From NCBI GenBank assembly GCA_947303715.1, contig CAMYYY010000018.1, forward strand, positions 1 to 47,513: 47,513 nt of DNA. The letters run 5' to 3'. Position numbers and translations under genes: made by a program. The DNA comes from an uncultured Bacteroidales bacterium. Lineage in GTDB: Bacteria; Bacteroidota; Bacteroidia; Bacteroidales; Bacteroidaceae. Of the stretch, positions 8,230 through 16,300 are shown piece after piece. The notes beneath the pieces were generated by a model, which saw nothing but the letters and a program-made list of their open reading frames with translations, did no database searches and had not been told where the DNA came from. Numbering within the stretch: the first letter of the stretch is position 1; each line of letters opens with the position of its first letter.

Positions 8230-10710
8230 ATGAAATTCCTAAACCGTTTTGGTGCATACATTGCTGCCGTTGTCCTCTTTGTGGCTATTGCCTGCGTTTA
8301 TTGTGCTCCCTCGCTTCAGGGTTTGGTCGTCAATGCGGGCGACACCAGCCACTACAAGGGAGCCGTGCAGGAGGTGAAGAAGTATCACGAGGAGACAGGC
8401 GACTATAGCTTCTGGACGGGTAGCATGTTCAGCGGCATGCCTAACTACCAGATTGGCGGAGGCCATTACAAGTCGAACACCTTGCTGGCTCCCCTGAAAA
8501 AAATCGCCCTCGCCGGACATAAGCAGGGCGCCACACCAGCCATCCTCATCGTCTATTTCATCAGCTTCTTCATCCTGCTCAGGGCATTCAAAGTGAATCC
8601 CTGGCTCAGCATCGTGGGTGCGCTGGCCATCGGCTTCTCCTCCTATTTCCTTATTATTATTCCAGCAGGCCATATCACCAAAACGTCTACTATCGCCTTG
8701 ATGGCCATTGCGATAGGCGGCTTCCACTTGATATATCAGAAGCGCTACGGGCTGGGAGCCCTGCTGACAGCCTTTCCTGTCGCCATTGCCTTTGTCAACC
8801 ATCCGCAGATGGGCTACTACATCTGTATGCTTATAGGCATCTTGTTCTGTGCCGAGCTGTATATCCACATCAAGGAGCGGCGGATGAAGGACTTTGGCTT
8901 CGCGACGCTCATCTTCGCCTTTGCCATGCTGATAGGCTTCGGTGCCCAGAGTGCCAACGTGTTTGCCAACAAGGAGTATGCCGAGCAGACTATGCGCGGC
9001 GGACACTCGGACTTGGAGAAGGTCGACGATGCCACGAACAAGACGCGCGGCCTCGACCTCGACTACGCTACGCAATGGAGCTACGGCATCGACGAGAGCC
9101 TCTCGTTCCTTGTTCCAGGCATCAAGGGCGGCGCATCGGGCTATAACGTGGGCAAGGATTCGAAGCTTTATAAAGAGCTCGTCCGTCAGGGTATCGACCG
9201 TCGTGCTGCGGCCCAATTCTGCGAGAGCGTACCCCTTTATTGGGGCGAGCAGCCCTTCACGTCAGGCAACGTCTATATGGGCGCTATCGTCTGTTTCCTC
9301 TTTGTGCTGGGCATTATCCTTGTCAAGGGACCCTACAAATGGGCGTTGGTCGTTGCGACGGCTTTTTCCATCGCTTTAGCGTGGGGTAGCAACTTTATGC
9401 CGCTCACGGCCCTTTTCTTCAAGGTTTTCCCGCTGTATAACAAATTCCGAACCGTCTCGTCCATCCTTATTGTGGCCGAAATCACCATGCCCTTGTTGGG
9501 CTTTCTCGCCCTGCGCGATATAATGGGTCAACGAGCCAACGGGCCAACGAGTCAAGAAATCAAGAAGAAAACTGGGCGGGCTGTGCTTATTGCTGCAGGC
9601 ATTACGGGCGGTATTTGCCTTATCCTTGCCCTCTTCGGCGGCAGCCTGTTCAATTTCCGCTCCAGCTACGATGCCTCATGGTCGGCGGGTCTGCCCGACT
9701 TCGTCTATCAGGGCATCATCGGCGAACGTAAAGCCCTGCTTGCTGCCGATGCCTGGCGTTCATTGCTCTTCATCTGCGGCGCTGCCCTCGTCGTCTGGCT
9801 TACCACACAAGGCAAGCTAAAGAGCGTCTGGATGATAGGCATTCTCGGCCTGCTCATCGTTGTCGATATGTGGCAGGTGGATAAACGCTATTTCAACGAC
9901 AGCAACTTTATTCCTGCCAAACAGGAGAAGGCCTACTTCGCTATGCAGCCCTACGAGAAGGAAATCCTTGCTGATCCTGATCCCAACTTCCGCGTTATGA
10001 ATCTCACCACCAGCACGTTCAACGATGCGCGCACCAGCTACTACCTGAAGTCCGTCGGCGGCTATAGTGCTGCCAAGCTGCGCCGCTATCAGGATCTCAT
10101 CGACCAGCACATATCGAAGATGAACTGGCGTGTGCTGAATATGCTCAACACGAAGTACTTCATTACGAAAGGCTCGAACGGCCAGCCGCAGGTGGTGCCT
10201 AACCCCGATGCGATGGGCAACGCCTGGTTCGTCGATACGCTGACGGTGGTCTCTGGTGCCAACGCCGAGAGCGATGCTCTGAACCATCTCGACCTCCACA
10301 CTACGGCCGTGCTCGACGAGGAGTTTGCCTCCTTCGTCACCCAGCCTGTGCTGGCAGCCGACAGCACGCGGACTGTGCGCCTGACGAAATATACGCCGCG
10401 TTACCTCGACTACGAGAGCACCTCTTCCCAGCCCTCCACCATCGTCTTCAGCGAAATCTATTACCCCTACGGCTGGCGAGCCACCATTGACGGCCAACCT
10501 GCCGACCACTTCCGCGTCGACTATATGCTGCGTGCCCTCAACGTGCCTGCCGGACGGCACCAGATTCACTTTGAATTTGCCCCTGATAGCGTGCGCAAGG
10601 GCGACATCCTCTCGATGGTCTGCATCCTCCTCCTCTATGCGGCTACCTTATTCTTAATTGGCAAAGAAATATGGGCCTTTGCAAAAAAACGTAAAAAACG
10701 TTGCAATTAA
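8230..10710 (+). CDS. YfhO family membrane protein (predicted lipid-linked glycosyltransferase)
   Basis: From the ATG at 8230 (MKFLNRFGAY) the protein has 826 residues. The ORF extends upstream, but the promoter lies inside that extension. It has a first membrane span at residues 8-28, then about ten further hydrophobic segments, and an extracytoplasmic domain of roughly 250 residues before the last span. The motif NAGDTSHYKG after the first span and the C-terminal FSEIYYPYGWRATIDG are typical of the YfhO family. YfhO proteins resemble GT-C enzymes and are linked to glycosylation of lipoteichoic acid in Gram-positives; the role in Bacteroidales is not established. Residues near GQRANGPTSQE are encoded by an 8-bp tandem repeat and lie in a loop between spans. 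It is probably monocistronic. Confidence 0.85.
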   Translation: MKFLNRFGAYIAAVVLFVAIACVYCAPSLQGLVVNAGDTSHYKGAVQEVKKYHEETGDYSFWTGSMFSGMPNYQIGGGHYKSNTLLAPLKKIALAGHKQGATPAILIVYFISFFILLRAFKVNPWLSIVGALAIGFSSYFLIIIPAGHITKTSTIALMAIAIGGFHLIYQKRYGLGALLTAFPVAIAFVNHPQMGYYICMLIGILFCAELYIHIKERRMKDFGFATLIFAFAMLIGFGAQSANVFANKEYAEQTMRGGHSDLEKVDDATNKTRGLDLDYATQWSYGIDESLSFLVPGIKGGASGYNVGKDSKLYKELVRQGIDRRAAAQFCESVPLYWGEQPFTSGNVYMGAIVCFLFVLGIILVKGPYKWALVVATAFSIALAWGSNFMPLTALFFKVFPLYNKFRTVSSILIVAEITMPLLGFLALRDIMGQRANGPTSQEIKKKTGRAVLIAAGITGGICLILALFGGSLFNFRSSYDASWSAGLPDFVYQGIIGERKALLAADAWRSLLFICGAALVVWLTTQGKLKSVWMIGILGLLIVVDMWQVDKRYFNDSNFIPAKQEKAYFAMQPYEKEILADPDPNFRVMNLTTSTFNDARTSYYLKSVGGYSAAKLRRYQDLIDQHISKMNWRVLNMLNTKYFITKGSNGQPQVVPNPDAMGNAWFVDTLTVVSGANAESDALNHLDLHTTAVLDEEFASFVTQPVLAADSTRTVRLTKYTPRYLDYESTSSQPSTIVFSEIYYPYGWRATIDGQPADHFRVDYMLRALNVPAGRHQIHFEFAPDSVRKGDILSMVCILLLYAATLFLIGKEIWAFAKKRKKRCN
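9527..9558 (+). repeat. 8-bp tandem repeat inside the YfhO-like gene
   Basis: Four octamers, GTCAACGA, GCCAACGG, GCCAACGA and GTCAAGAA, lie head to tail inside the coding frame. They encode a hydrophilic loop between two membrane spans, where an insertion would be tolerated. Confidence 0.65.
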
Positions 10711-10732
10711 TAATACAATACCCTACCTTTGC
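10701..10732 (+). promoter_or_regulatory. Promoter of the exported DUF3108-like gene
   Basis: A TTG -33 element (10701-10703) and a -7 TACCTTTGC (10724-10732) are 20 bp apart. They overlap the end of the YfhO-like gene. The leader before the ATG at 10768 is about 30 bases. Confidence 0.7.
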
Positions 10733-10767
10733 CCCGATTTTCAACTTTTAATGAAAACTGATTGCGT

Positions 10768-11424
10768 ATGAAAAAGTATTTTATGACCCTCTGTGTGCTA
10801 CTTGCCACACTTCCCACATGGGCTCAGGCACCCTATGCCTGCGTTACCAAAGGCGCCGTACTAGAGTATGCCACCTACAACGAAGAAGATAAATTGGAAG
10901 GCTATAACCGTCAGGTCATTCAGGACGTTACTGATCTGGGTGATGGCAACTACGACTTCCGTGTCAGCAACTCTACCATTGAGAAACCCGGCCAGAAGGA
11001 AGACGGCGATAACGGCTTTGTCACCATCGGCGAGATTCGCGAAGGTTCAGCCAAGGTAGCCATCTCGGGCGTCAGCGGTTCCATTGATGTCACGGGTTCC
11101 GACCCAGGCATCACCTCGCTGCCTAACAAGCTGGCCGTCGGCTATCAGCTCCCCATCGGCGACATCCGCGTCTCCATGGAAGGCTTGGCTGTCGTTGCCA
11201 CCATTACCGATAACGAAGTCATCGACCGCGAGGAGGTCACCGTTCCCGCCGGTAAATTCAAGTGCTACGTCGTCCGTCAGGTTACGGAGATGAGCATGAT
11301 GGGCGTTTCTGCCGTCACCACCACCAAGACGTGGTACAGCCGCGGCGTGGGCGTCGTCAAGAGCGAGACCACCATGGGCAACCGCCTCGTCAGCCGTAAC
11401 GAACTCGTCACCTTCAAGAAGTGA
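10768..11424 (+). CDS. Exported protein of the DUF3108/TapB-like type
   Basis: The protein has 218 residues from the ATG at 10768; a TTG two codons upstream is also in frame. A signal peptide ends near TWAQA (residues 17-21). The mature part is beta-rich with no catalytic motif I recognise. The central segment TVPAGKFKCYVVRQVTEM followed by TKTWYSRGVGVVKSE resembles the core of DUF3108/TapB-type periplasmic proteins, in which a conserved PAG-F--Y segment precedes a W(Y/F)-GVG turn. The function is unknown. It has its own promoter, and two more small exported proteins follow in the same direction (gaps of 40 and 87 bp), so the three may be co-transcribed. The lineage of the family is inferred from pattern, not from a search. 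Confidence 0.75.
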   Translation: MKKYFMTLCVLLATLPTWAQAPYACVTKGAVLEYATYNEEDKLEGYNRQVIQDVTDLGDGNYDFRVSNSTIEKPGQKEDGDNGFVTIGEIREGSAKVAISGVSGSIDVTGSDPGITSLPNKLAVGYQLPIGDIRVSMEGLAVVATITDNEVIDREEVTVPAGKFKCYVVRQVTEMSMMGVSAVTTTKTWYSRGVGVVKSETTMGNRLVSRNELVTFKK

Positions 11425-11464
11425 TAATCCAACAGTAACCATTGACTATTAAATACTCCAGAAT

Positions 11465-11872
11465 ATGAAAAAGATTATTGCCCTCCTGTTCCTCTTCAGC
11501 CTTTGCATGGCTCCTGCTGAGGCTCAGATTTTGAAAAGCCTGGGTGAAAAAGCCCTTAAGTCGGCTACCGAAGGTGCCAAGAATGCCGTCGGCAAGCAAG
11601 TCACGAAGCGCGCTGAGAAAAAGGCCGAAAGTGCCGTCAACGATGCCCTTAACAAGGCTTTCGGCGAAGTGAAGGAAGACACCCTCGAGGCTGCCGCTGC
11701 CCAGAACATGAGCGCTCTCGGCAAGGCTCTCGGCGATGCCACCGCCGCCTATAGCAACGCTGTTGCCGGCGCCATGACGGGTGCTGCCAACGTCACCCTG
11801 CGCGACTTCTCCGAGCAGAACGCCGCCCGAAAGGAACACAACAAGACACTAAAGTTCGACAACTGGGACTAA
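11465..11872 (+). CDS. Small exported Ala/Lys-rich protein, function unknown
   Basis: This 135-residue protein starts with a clear signal peptide (MKKIIALLFLFSLCMAPAEA, cleavage about residue 20). The mature part up to about residue 90 is a long alanine- and lysine-rich amphipathic helix with repeated KS-GEKAL / KRAEKKAES patterns. A second helix of small residues (AYSNAVAGAMTGAAN) and a charged tail ending KFDNWD follow. I do not recognise a family. The composition suggests an elongated helical periplasmic protein. The start is set by a purine-rich stretch just before ATGAAAAAG. Confidence 0.7.
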   Translation: MKKIIALLFLFSLCMAPAEAQILKSLGEKALKSATEGAKNAVGKQVTKRAEKKAESAVNDALNKAFGEVKEDTLEAAAAQNMSALGKALGDATAAYSNAVAGAMTGAANVTLRDFSEQNAARKEHNKTLKFDNWD

Positions 11873-11959
11873 TCCCCTCCCAGTTGTCTCATCAGGCCCA
11901 TTCGTCGCAGTTGACCCATGGGCTTTATTTTTCTTAATTCACTTAATCCCTTTGAAACA

Positions 11960-12712
11960 ATGAAGAAGTTTTTCTCCACCCTGCTGGCGATGACCTGCAT
12001 AGGTCTGATGACCGCCTGTATCCCTGCTGACACCCCTGAGAATGGCGGCGATGACAATGGTGATGGCAAGAACGAAAACGTCACCCCCGAGGTAATGAAA
12101 GAGAAGGGCTTTGCCCTTAAATACGACTACTTTACCGAATACGGGAAAGACAAAATAGTCGTCTATACCCGCAAAGGCTCCAGCACCCGCCTTGATGTCT
12201 TCTATACCGACGACGACGGCAAACCCATCGAGGACCACAACGTCTATATCGAGACAAAGGGCTCCGACGGCTACTACACCGGCTATGGCTACTATCCTAA
12301 CGATGATGACGAGAGCGCCTGGACTGACGAAGATTATCGTGCCCGTCAGACGGCCAACAACGCCTTTGCTATGATTTCTGACATGAGTGCGCACTTCCTT
12401 GAGCACGGTTACGAGGCAAAGGGTACCACCACCATCTGCGGTCGTAAGTGCAACGTCTATGAGGGTACCTACAGCCGCGGCTCCTCCATTCTTGCCGTCT
12501 ATGACGAGCTAGGGCGCGATGGCAAGCACGGCTCATTCGCCACGTGGAATGGCTTTGCCCTCCGTGCGAAGTGCGACAAGTGGGGCTATGACGAGGAGAC
12601 CGACCAGCGCATCGTTACTGGCGAGTACACCACGTTCGAGTGCATCGCTATCCAGATTGGCGTTTCTGATGAGGCCTTCACCAAGACTGTCAAAGTCACT
12701 TGGATAAAGTAA
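11960..12712 (+). CDS. Putative lipoprotein, function unknown
   Basis: The protein has 250 residues from the ATG at 11960 (MKKFFSTLLAM). The open frame runs 14 codons further upstream, but this start gives a compact signal peptide with lipobox LMTAC. A short acidic, Gly/Asn-rich linker follows the lipidated Cys. The rest has segments KIVVYTRKGSSTRLDVFY, TTICGRKCNVYEGTY and DPEWNG-like aromatic patches that look like a beta-sandwich of the kind seen in Bacteroidales surface lipoproteins. Two Cys residues in CGRKC may form a disulfide. There is no catalytic motif. It is the last gene of the small exported-protein group and ends at a terminator. Confidence 0.7.
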   Translation: MKKFFSTLLAMTCIGLMTACIPADTPENGGDDNGDGKNENVTPEVMKEKGFALKYDYFTEYGKDKIVVYTRKGSSTRLDVFYTDDDGKPIEDHNVYIETKGSDGYYTGYGYYPNDDDESAWTDEDYRARQTANNAFAMISDMSAHFLEHGYEAKGTTTICGRKCNVYEGTYSRGSSILAVYDELGRDGKHGSFATWNGFALRAKCDKWGYDEETDQRIVTGEYTTFECIAIQIGVSDEAFTKTVKVTWIK

Positions 12713-12741
12713 GGCGAACAGCCTTTTTTAGAAAGCAAATA

Positions 12742-12782
12742 GGAGGAGGGAGTGTCAATAACGGCACCCCCTCTCGTTTTTT
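12742..12782 (+). terminator. Rho-independent terminator after the lipoprotein gene
   Basis: A G-rich arm (GGAGGAGGGAGTG) pairs with CACCCCCTCTC across a short loop and is followed by six T residues, 30 bp after the stop codon at 12712. Confidence 0.75.
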
Positions 12783-12878
12783 ATGCTTTTTGTTACGCCT
12801 TCCGCTATACGGTTGTTAAATGACGCGGTCATTTATTTAAACGACGGTGTCATTTATATAAATGACAGGGTCATTTAA
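12783..12878 (+). other. 31-codon ORF made largely of a heptad repeat
   Basis: An ATG directly after the terminator T-tract opens a 31-residue frame. Its end reads LNDAVIY, LNDGVIY, INDRVI, stop. It is encoded by three exact 21-bp periods (starting 12818, 12839, 12860). Whether it is translated is unknown. It could equally be a DNA or RNA repeat whose frame is open by chance, because each period is itself palindromic. Confidence 0.3.
12818..12876. repeat. Three palindromic repeats at an exact 21-bp spacing
   Basis: Units AAATGACGCGGTCATTT (12818-12834), AAACGACGGTGTCATTT (12839-12855) and AAATGACAGGGTCATTT (12860-12876) are near-perfect palindromes of 17 bp. Their start-to-start distance is 21 bp, two helical turns, so they lie on one DNA face. 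They sit between two convergent genes. Confidence 0.8.
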
Positions 12879-12914
12879 CCAGAGAGCAAAACTTTTATTC
12901 TTCAACAGGATCAG

Positions 12915-12950
12915 AAAAACGCCCGAATGAATGTATCCATCGGGCGTTGG
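12915..12950 (-). terminator. Terminator of the VWA lipoprotein gene
   Basis: ACGCCCGA (12919-12926) pairs with TCGGGCGT (12940-12947). On the minus strand the stem is followed by TTTTTC. The plus-strand side has GGGGTTTT, so it may act in both directions. Confidence 0.8.
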
Positions 12951-13012
12951 GGTTTTGTATAATAAAAAGGATAAACTTTTCTGTATACGCAGGCGGAATG
13001 CGGGCAGAGGTG

Positions 13013-14284
13013 TTACTCCGTGTACTGCCCGATCAGGCGGATGATGAGGGCGTTGAGCAGCTCGACCTCATAGGGGCCAACGGTGGCGGCGCTGTGGGAG
13101 TGGCCCACCCCGCTGTCGTCGGTGAGGAAGACGTAGGTACCACCTGTGGCGATGGCGAAGAAGCGGAGCATGAACTCGGTGTTCTTATCAACGCCGCTGG
13201 CGGCTACGGGAATAAGGCGGATGCCTTGACGGGCACAGAGGCGGATGGACTGCTGAAGGGACTCGATGATCTTATCCTCGTGATGGGCTGGAGCATCGAG
13301 GATGAGGAATGCCAGACGGGTCTTGGCATCGGTGTCCCACGAGAGTTTCTGCAACATCTGTTCCAGCGCCGTGTGGACGGCTTCGGGATAGTCGCCGCCG
13401 CCGTCAGCCTTCTGCTTGTTGACGAACGAAGCCGTTTCCTTCAGTTTCTCCGTGAAGTCGCTGTGGCGCGTGATGTACTCGTCGCCTTCGTCGCGATAGA
13501 ACAGGGCTGCCGTGCGCATCTTCATCGAGGGACGAACGGCTGCTGCCTTGCTGATGATATCGACGAGGTCGCTCTTCAAGAAATTGATTTCGTCTATCAT
13601 TGAGCCCGTGGCATCAACGATAAAAGCGATGTCAGCATGCTCGGAGGCAGTCTTAGCCGTGGTGAGGACATAGTTGTTGACGGCGGTCTGCTGAGCGGTT
13701 GAATCCCAGGGGCAGAGGAGCGGGTTGCCGTCCATCAGCTTTCCATCGACAGTCACGCGAAGGGTGGAAGCATCAGCCGTTTCTTTCTGGTAAAGTCCTA
13801 CCCAGCACTCGGCTTGACCGTGGTTGTCCGTCACGGCTTCCCACAGGGTGGATTCCTTATCATTTGTCTTGCGCAGCAGCTTCACGGGCAGGCCAGCTAG
13901 AGGCTTCCCGTCGGCGTTGGTGACACGCACGGCTATGCGGTTGTTCGTATAGAACCGCCAGTAGTCGCACTTTGAGGCGAAGCTCATGGAGTCGGTGTTC
14001 TGCATCAGGCCCGACCAGAACGCCCAATGGGTGAGGTCGCACCATTCGCCAGCCGTCACGACGCCTGCCTGGGTGTTGCCGTTATCGTCGGAACCTTCAG
14101 CGCCGTTCGAGCCTCCAAAGTCACCCCCGCCTTCACCTGACATATCGCTGAGTGAATAGTCGCCCTTTTCGTAGCCGCTGGGGAAGATGCCGGATTCCCC
14201 CGTTCCATCTTCAGAACATGAGGTAATGCACATAGCTGTCGTCAGCAGCATGATAACACTTAAGGATAGAGTTGTTTTTTTCAT
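13013..14284 (-). CDS. VWA domain lipoprotein
   Basis: The protein has 423 residues. The signal sequence ends in a lipobox (CITSC). A long Gly/Ser/Asp-rich linker (residues about 25-70) would tether the protein to the membrane. Residues about 100-190 form a small beta-rich domain with an Ig-like pattern (IAVRVTNADGKPLAGLPVKL). A von Willebrand factor A domain fills the C-terminal half. It begins ADIAFIVDATGSM, whose DATGS corresponds to the DxSxS metal-binding (MIDAS) motif with Thr in place of the first Ser. The GGGDYPEAVHTALEQML segment supplies the later MIDAS residues. VWA lipoproteins often bind other envelope proteins. The gene stands alone and ends at the terminator near 12.93 kb. No -33/-7 pair is obvious upstream. 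Confidence 0.85.
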   Translation of the reverse strand: MKKTTLSLSVIMLLTTAMCITSCSEDGTGESGIFPSGYEKGDYSLSDMSGEGGGDFGGSNGAEGSDDNGNTQAGVVTAGEWCDLTHWAFWSGLMQNTDSMSFASKCDYWRFYTNNRIAVRVTNADGKPLAGLPVKLLRKTNDKESTLWEAVTDNHGQAECWVGLYQKETADASTLRVTVDGKLMDGNPLLCPWDSTAQQTAVNNYVLTTAKTASEHADIAFIVDATGSMIDEINFLKSDLVDIISKAAAVRPSMKMRTAALFYRDEGDEYITRHSDFTEKLKETASFVNKQKADGGGDYPEAVHTALEQMLQKLSWDTDAKTRLAFLILDAPAHHEDKIIESLQQSIRLCARQGIRLIPVAASGVDKNTEFMLRFFAIATGGTYVFLTDDSGVGHSHSAATVGPYEVELLNALIIRLIGQYTE

Positions 14285-14377
14285 TTTTTCGGTTGTTGTT
14301 AGTTAGTCGATTTTCTGTCGCTCTCTATAGCTATAAACGCGCTGGAACGCCAAATACTGCTTCCGCCAAGACATAGT

Positions 14378-15208
14378 TTAACTTTTCTTAACCAAAGTTT
14401 GTGCGAGATCACGTAAGGCGAGAAGCCATCCCTTTTTCAGATAGAGCCAAAGAAGGATGGCACGATAGGGTTTATAAAGCCCCTTCGTACGGGCAAAGCG
14501 CAGAACGGTGCGCCACGAGCGAATACGATTGCGCCAGCGGGCGGGGTTGCGCTGGTGACTGACGGAATGGGGAGTCATTACGTAGTGATAGACCGCTTCG
14601 TCAGCTTGGGCGATGCGCTCGGCAGCCAACAGGCAGCAGGCGAGGAAGCAACTGTCCTCGGCACAACGAGTGGAGGGAAAACGGATGTCATTTTCTACCA
14701 GGAATTGCCGACGATAGACGAAAGTGGTGAAATAGGACTTGTAATGTCTCAAGAATTGGAGTTTAGCCTTCCCTATAAAAAGGCCGTCAGTAGGCACGGA
14801 GGGATTGTGGTGACGGACGGAGCGTCCATCGGGATAATCGAGTGAGATGCTTCCGCAGGCCAAGTCGGCACAATTCGCGTCAGCCGCCTCCGTCAGCAGA
14901 CGAAGAAAGTCGGCATCTACCCAGTCGTCGCTATCGATGAAAGCCACATATTCGCCTGTAACAGCATCGATGCCCAGATTGCGCGCTCCCCCTGGGCCAC
15001 GATTTTTCTCTCCATCAATGATAACAACCTTGTTAGCCATCGGATGAACGTCCATAAAACGCTTTGCCCGTTCGATACTATCGTCTTGTCCGTGGTCGTC
15101 AATCAGAATCACCTCCACATCGCCAGGCAACTGCATATCGATGGATTGGAGGAATGACTCTATCGTCGAAGCAGCATTGTAAACAGGACAAACTACGGAT
15201 ACCTTCAT
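14378..15208 (-). CDS. GT2 family glycosyltransferase
   Basis: This 276-residue GT-A enzyme begins KVSVVCPVYNAASTIESFL, the standard nucleotide-binding start of GT2. The metal-binding acidic motif is FIDSDDWVD, preceded by RGPGGARNLGIDAVTGEYVA. The later ED (CAEDSCFLAC) is the likely catalytic base region. It is the last gene of the coupled surface-glycan operon, 12 bp after its neighbour. It probably adds one sugar of the repeat unit or side chain; donor and linkage cannot be read. Confidence 0.9.
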   Translation of the reverse strand: MKVSVVCPVYNAASTIESFLQSIDMQLPGDVEVILIDDHGQDDSIERAKRFMDVHPMANKVVIIDGEKNRGPGGARNLGIDAVTGEYVAFIDSDDWVDADFLRLLTEAADANCADLACGSISLDYPDGRSVRHHNPSVPTDGLFIGKAKLQFLRHYKSYFTTFVYRRQFLVENDIRFPSTRCAEDSCFLACCLLAAERIAQADEAVYHYVMTPHSVSHQRNPARWRNRIRSWRTVLRFARTKGLYKPYRAILLWLYLKKGWLLALRDLAQTLVKKS

Positions 15209-15220
15209 GGGACCTAATGT

Positions 15221-16300
15221 TTAGCGTTTGAAGATATGGACAAAGAGCCACTTCATCACCTTGTCAACCATGTGGTTGAATGCTTCGAACCAACGAGGCC
15301 AGCGACGATGGTAGCGATACCAGTAGCGGAGAGCGTCAGCACGAATGATTTTATTCTCAGGATATAGGCGTATGGACCCAAAACCATACTGTTCACAAGC
15401 CTCTGTCAATTCTTTTTCGAGTTCAGCAAAGTGTTCGGCATCGAACTGGTTTCGAGGAATGTCCAGCAGATGACACTTGTACATCAGGCGGATGCGGTTG
15501 GTATAGTACTGACGGAGAAATGCCTGACGTGTATAGGACAACTGGCTGACGTCCTGTGTCCCATAGAAGCGAATCAGCTGGCGCGTCATCTGCTCCATCT
15601 GCCCAAGGCTTCGAGCAATGACTTTCGGATCCATCGTTTGCCCCTCGCGCGCGAGGTTATATTGGTAGAGGTTGATGTCGAAGAAGACAATATCCTTGGC
15701 GTAGAACACAGGGTAGCAGGCCCATTCCGTATCCGTATAGGAGATGCCCTCCGTCTGGCGATAGCCGAAACCACGAAGCAACGCCGTGCGATAGGTGAGG
15801 GCGTGCATGAGGAAGAAGCGGATGTAGCCATCCTTCAGCACGTCATCCAGCGCATAGACCTTTTCGTAGTCGTAGGGTTCACGCCCATAGACGTTGTACT
15901 TCGTTATTTCGCGGCTGCCATCGTCGTGCAGGATAGAGAAGTGCGTGATGACCATATCGGCCTCCACCGCTTCCAACTTGTCAAGAAATTCCACCAGCGC
16001 CGTAGTGTCGAACCAGTCGTCCGAATCAAGAACCTTAACGTACTTCCCCTGAGCGACAGGCAGGGCGACATTGATGGTCGAGCCATAGTTGCCGTTGGGC
16101 TTGTCGATGACGGTCACGGTTTGTGGAAACCGCTCCTTATAACGATTTGCAACAGCCAAGGAGCCGTCCTTGCTGCCATCGTTAACAACCATCACCTCCA
16201 GCCGCTCCAGCGTCTCGGGCACCAGCAACGAGTCGAGGCATCGTGGCAGTAGCGCCTCCATGTTATAGGTCGGGATGATAAGGGATAAAAGTTTGCTCAT
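15221..16300 (-). CDS. GT2 family glycosyltransferase
   Basis: The protein has 359 residues with a GT-A domain in the first 230. The nucleotide-binding start is SLIIPTYNMEALLPRCLDSL, the acidic motif is VLDSDDWFD, and the catalytic region lies near TDTEWACYP. The C-terminal 120 residues are basic and aromatic, with a run suited to membrane association (FNHMVDKVMKWLFVHIFKR). The start overlaps the stop of the upstream acyltransferase gene by 4 bp (ATGA), so translation is coupled. It belongs to the LicD/Glf glycan operon. Confidence 0.9.
   Translation of the reverse strand: MSKLLSLIIPTYNMEALLPRCLDSLLVPETLERLEVMVVNDGSKDGSLAVANRYKERFPQTVTVIDKPNGNYGSTINVALPVAQGKYVKVLDSDDWFDTTALVEFLDKLEAVEADMVITHFSILHDDGSREITKYNVYGREPYDYEKVYALDDVLKDGYIRFFLMHALTYRTALLRGFGYRQTEGISYTDTEWACYPVFYAKDIVFFDINLYQYNLAREGQTMDPKVIARSLGQMEQMTRQLIRFYGTQDVSQLSYTRQAFLRQYYTNRIRLMYKCHLLDIPRNQFDAEHFAELEKELTEACEQYGFGSIRLYPENKIIRADALRYWYRYHRRWPRWFEAFNHMVDKVMKWLFVHIFKR

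Noticed and set aside
12818..12876. Possible CRISPR or attachment site
   Set aside because: Spacers would be only 4 bp; no integrase or cas gene is near. Regularly spaced palindromes fit a binding array or a repeat better.
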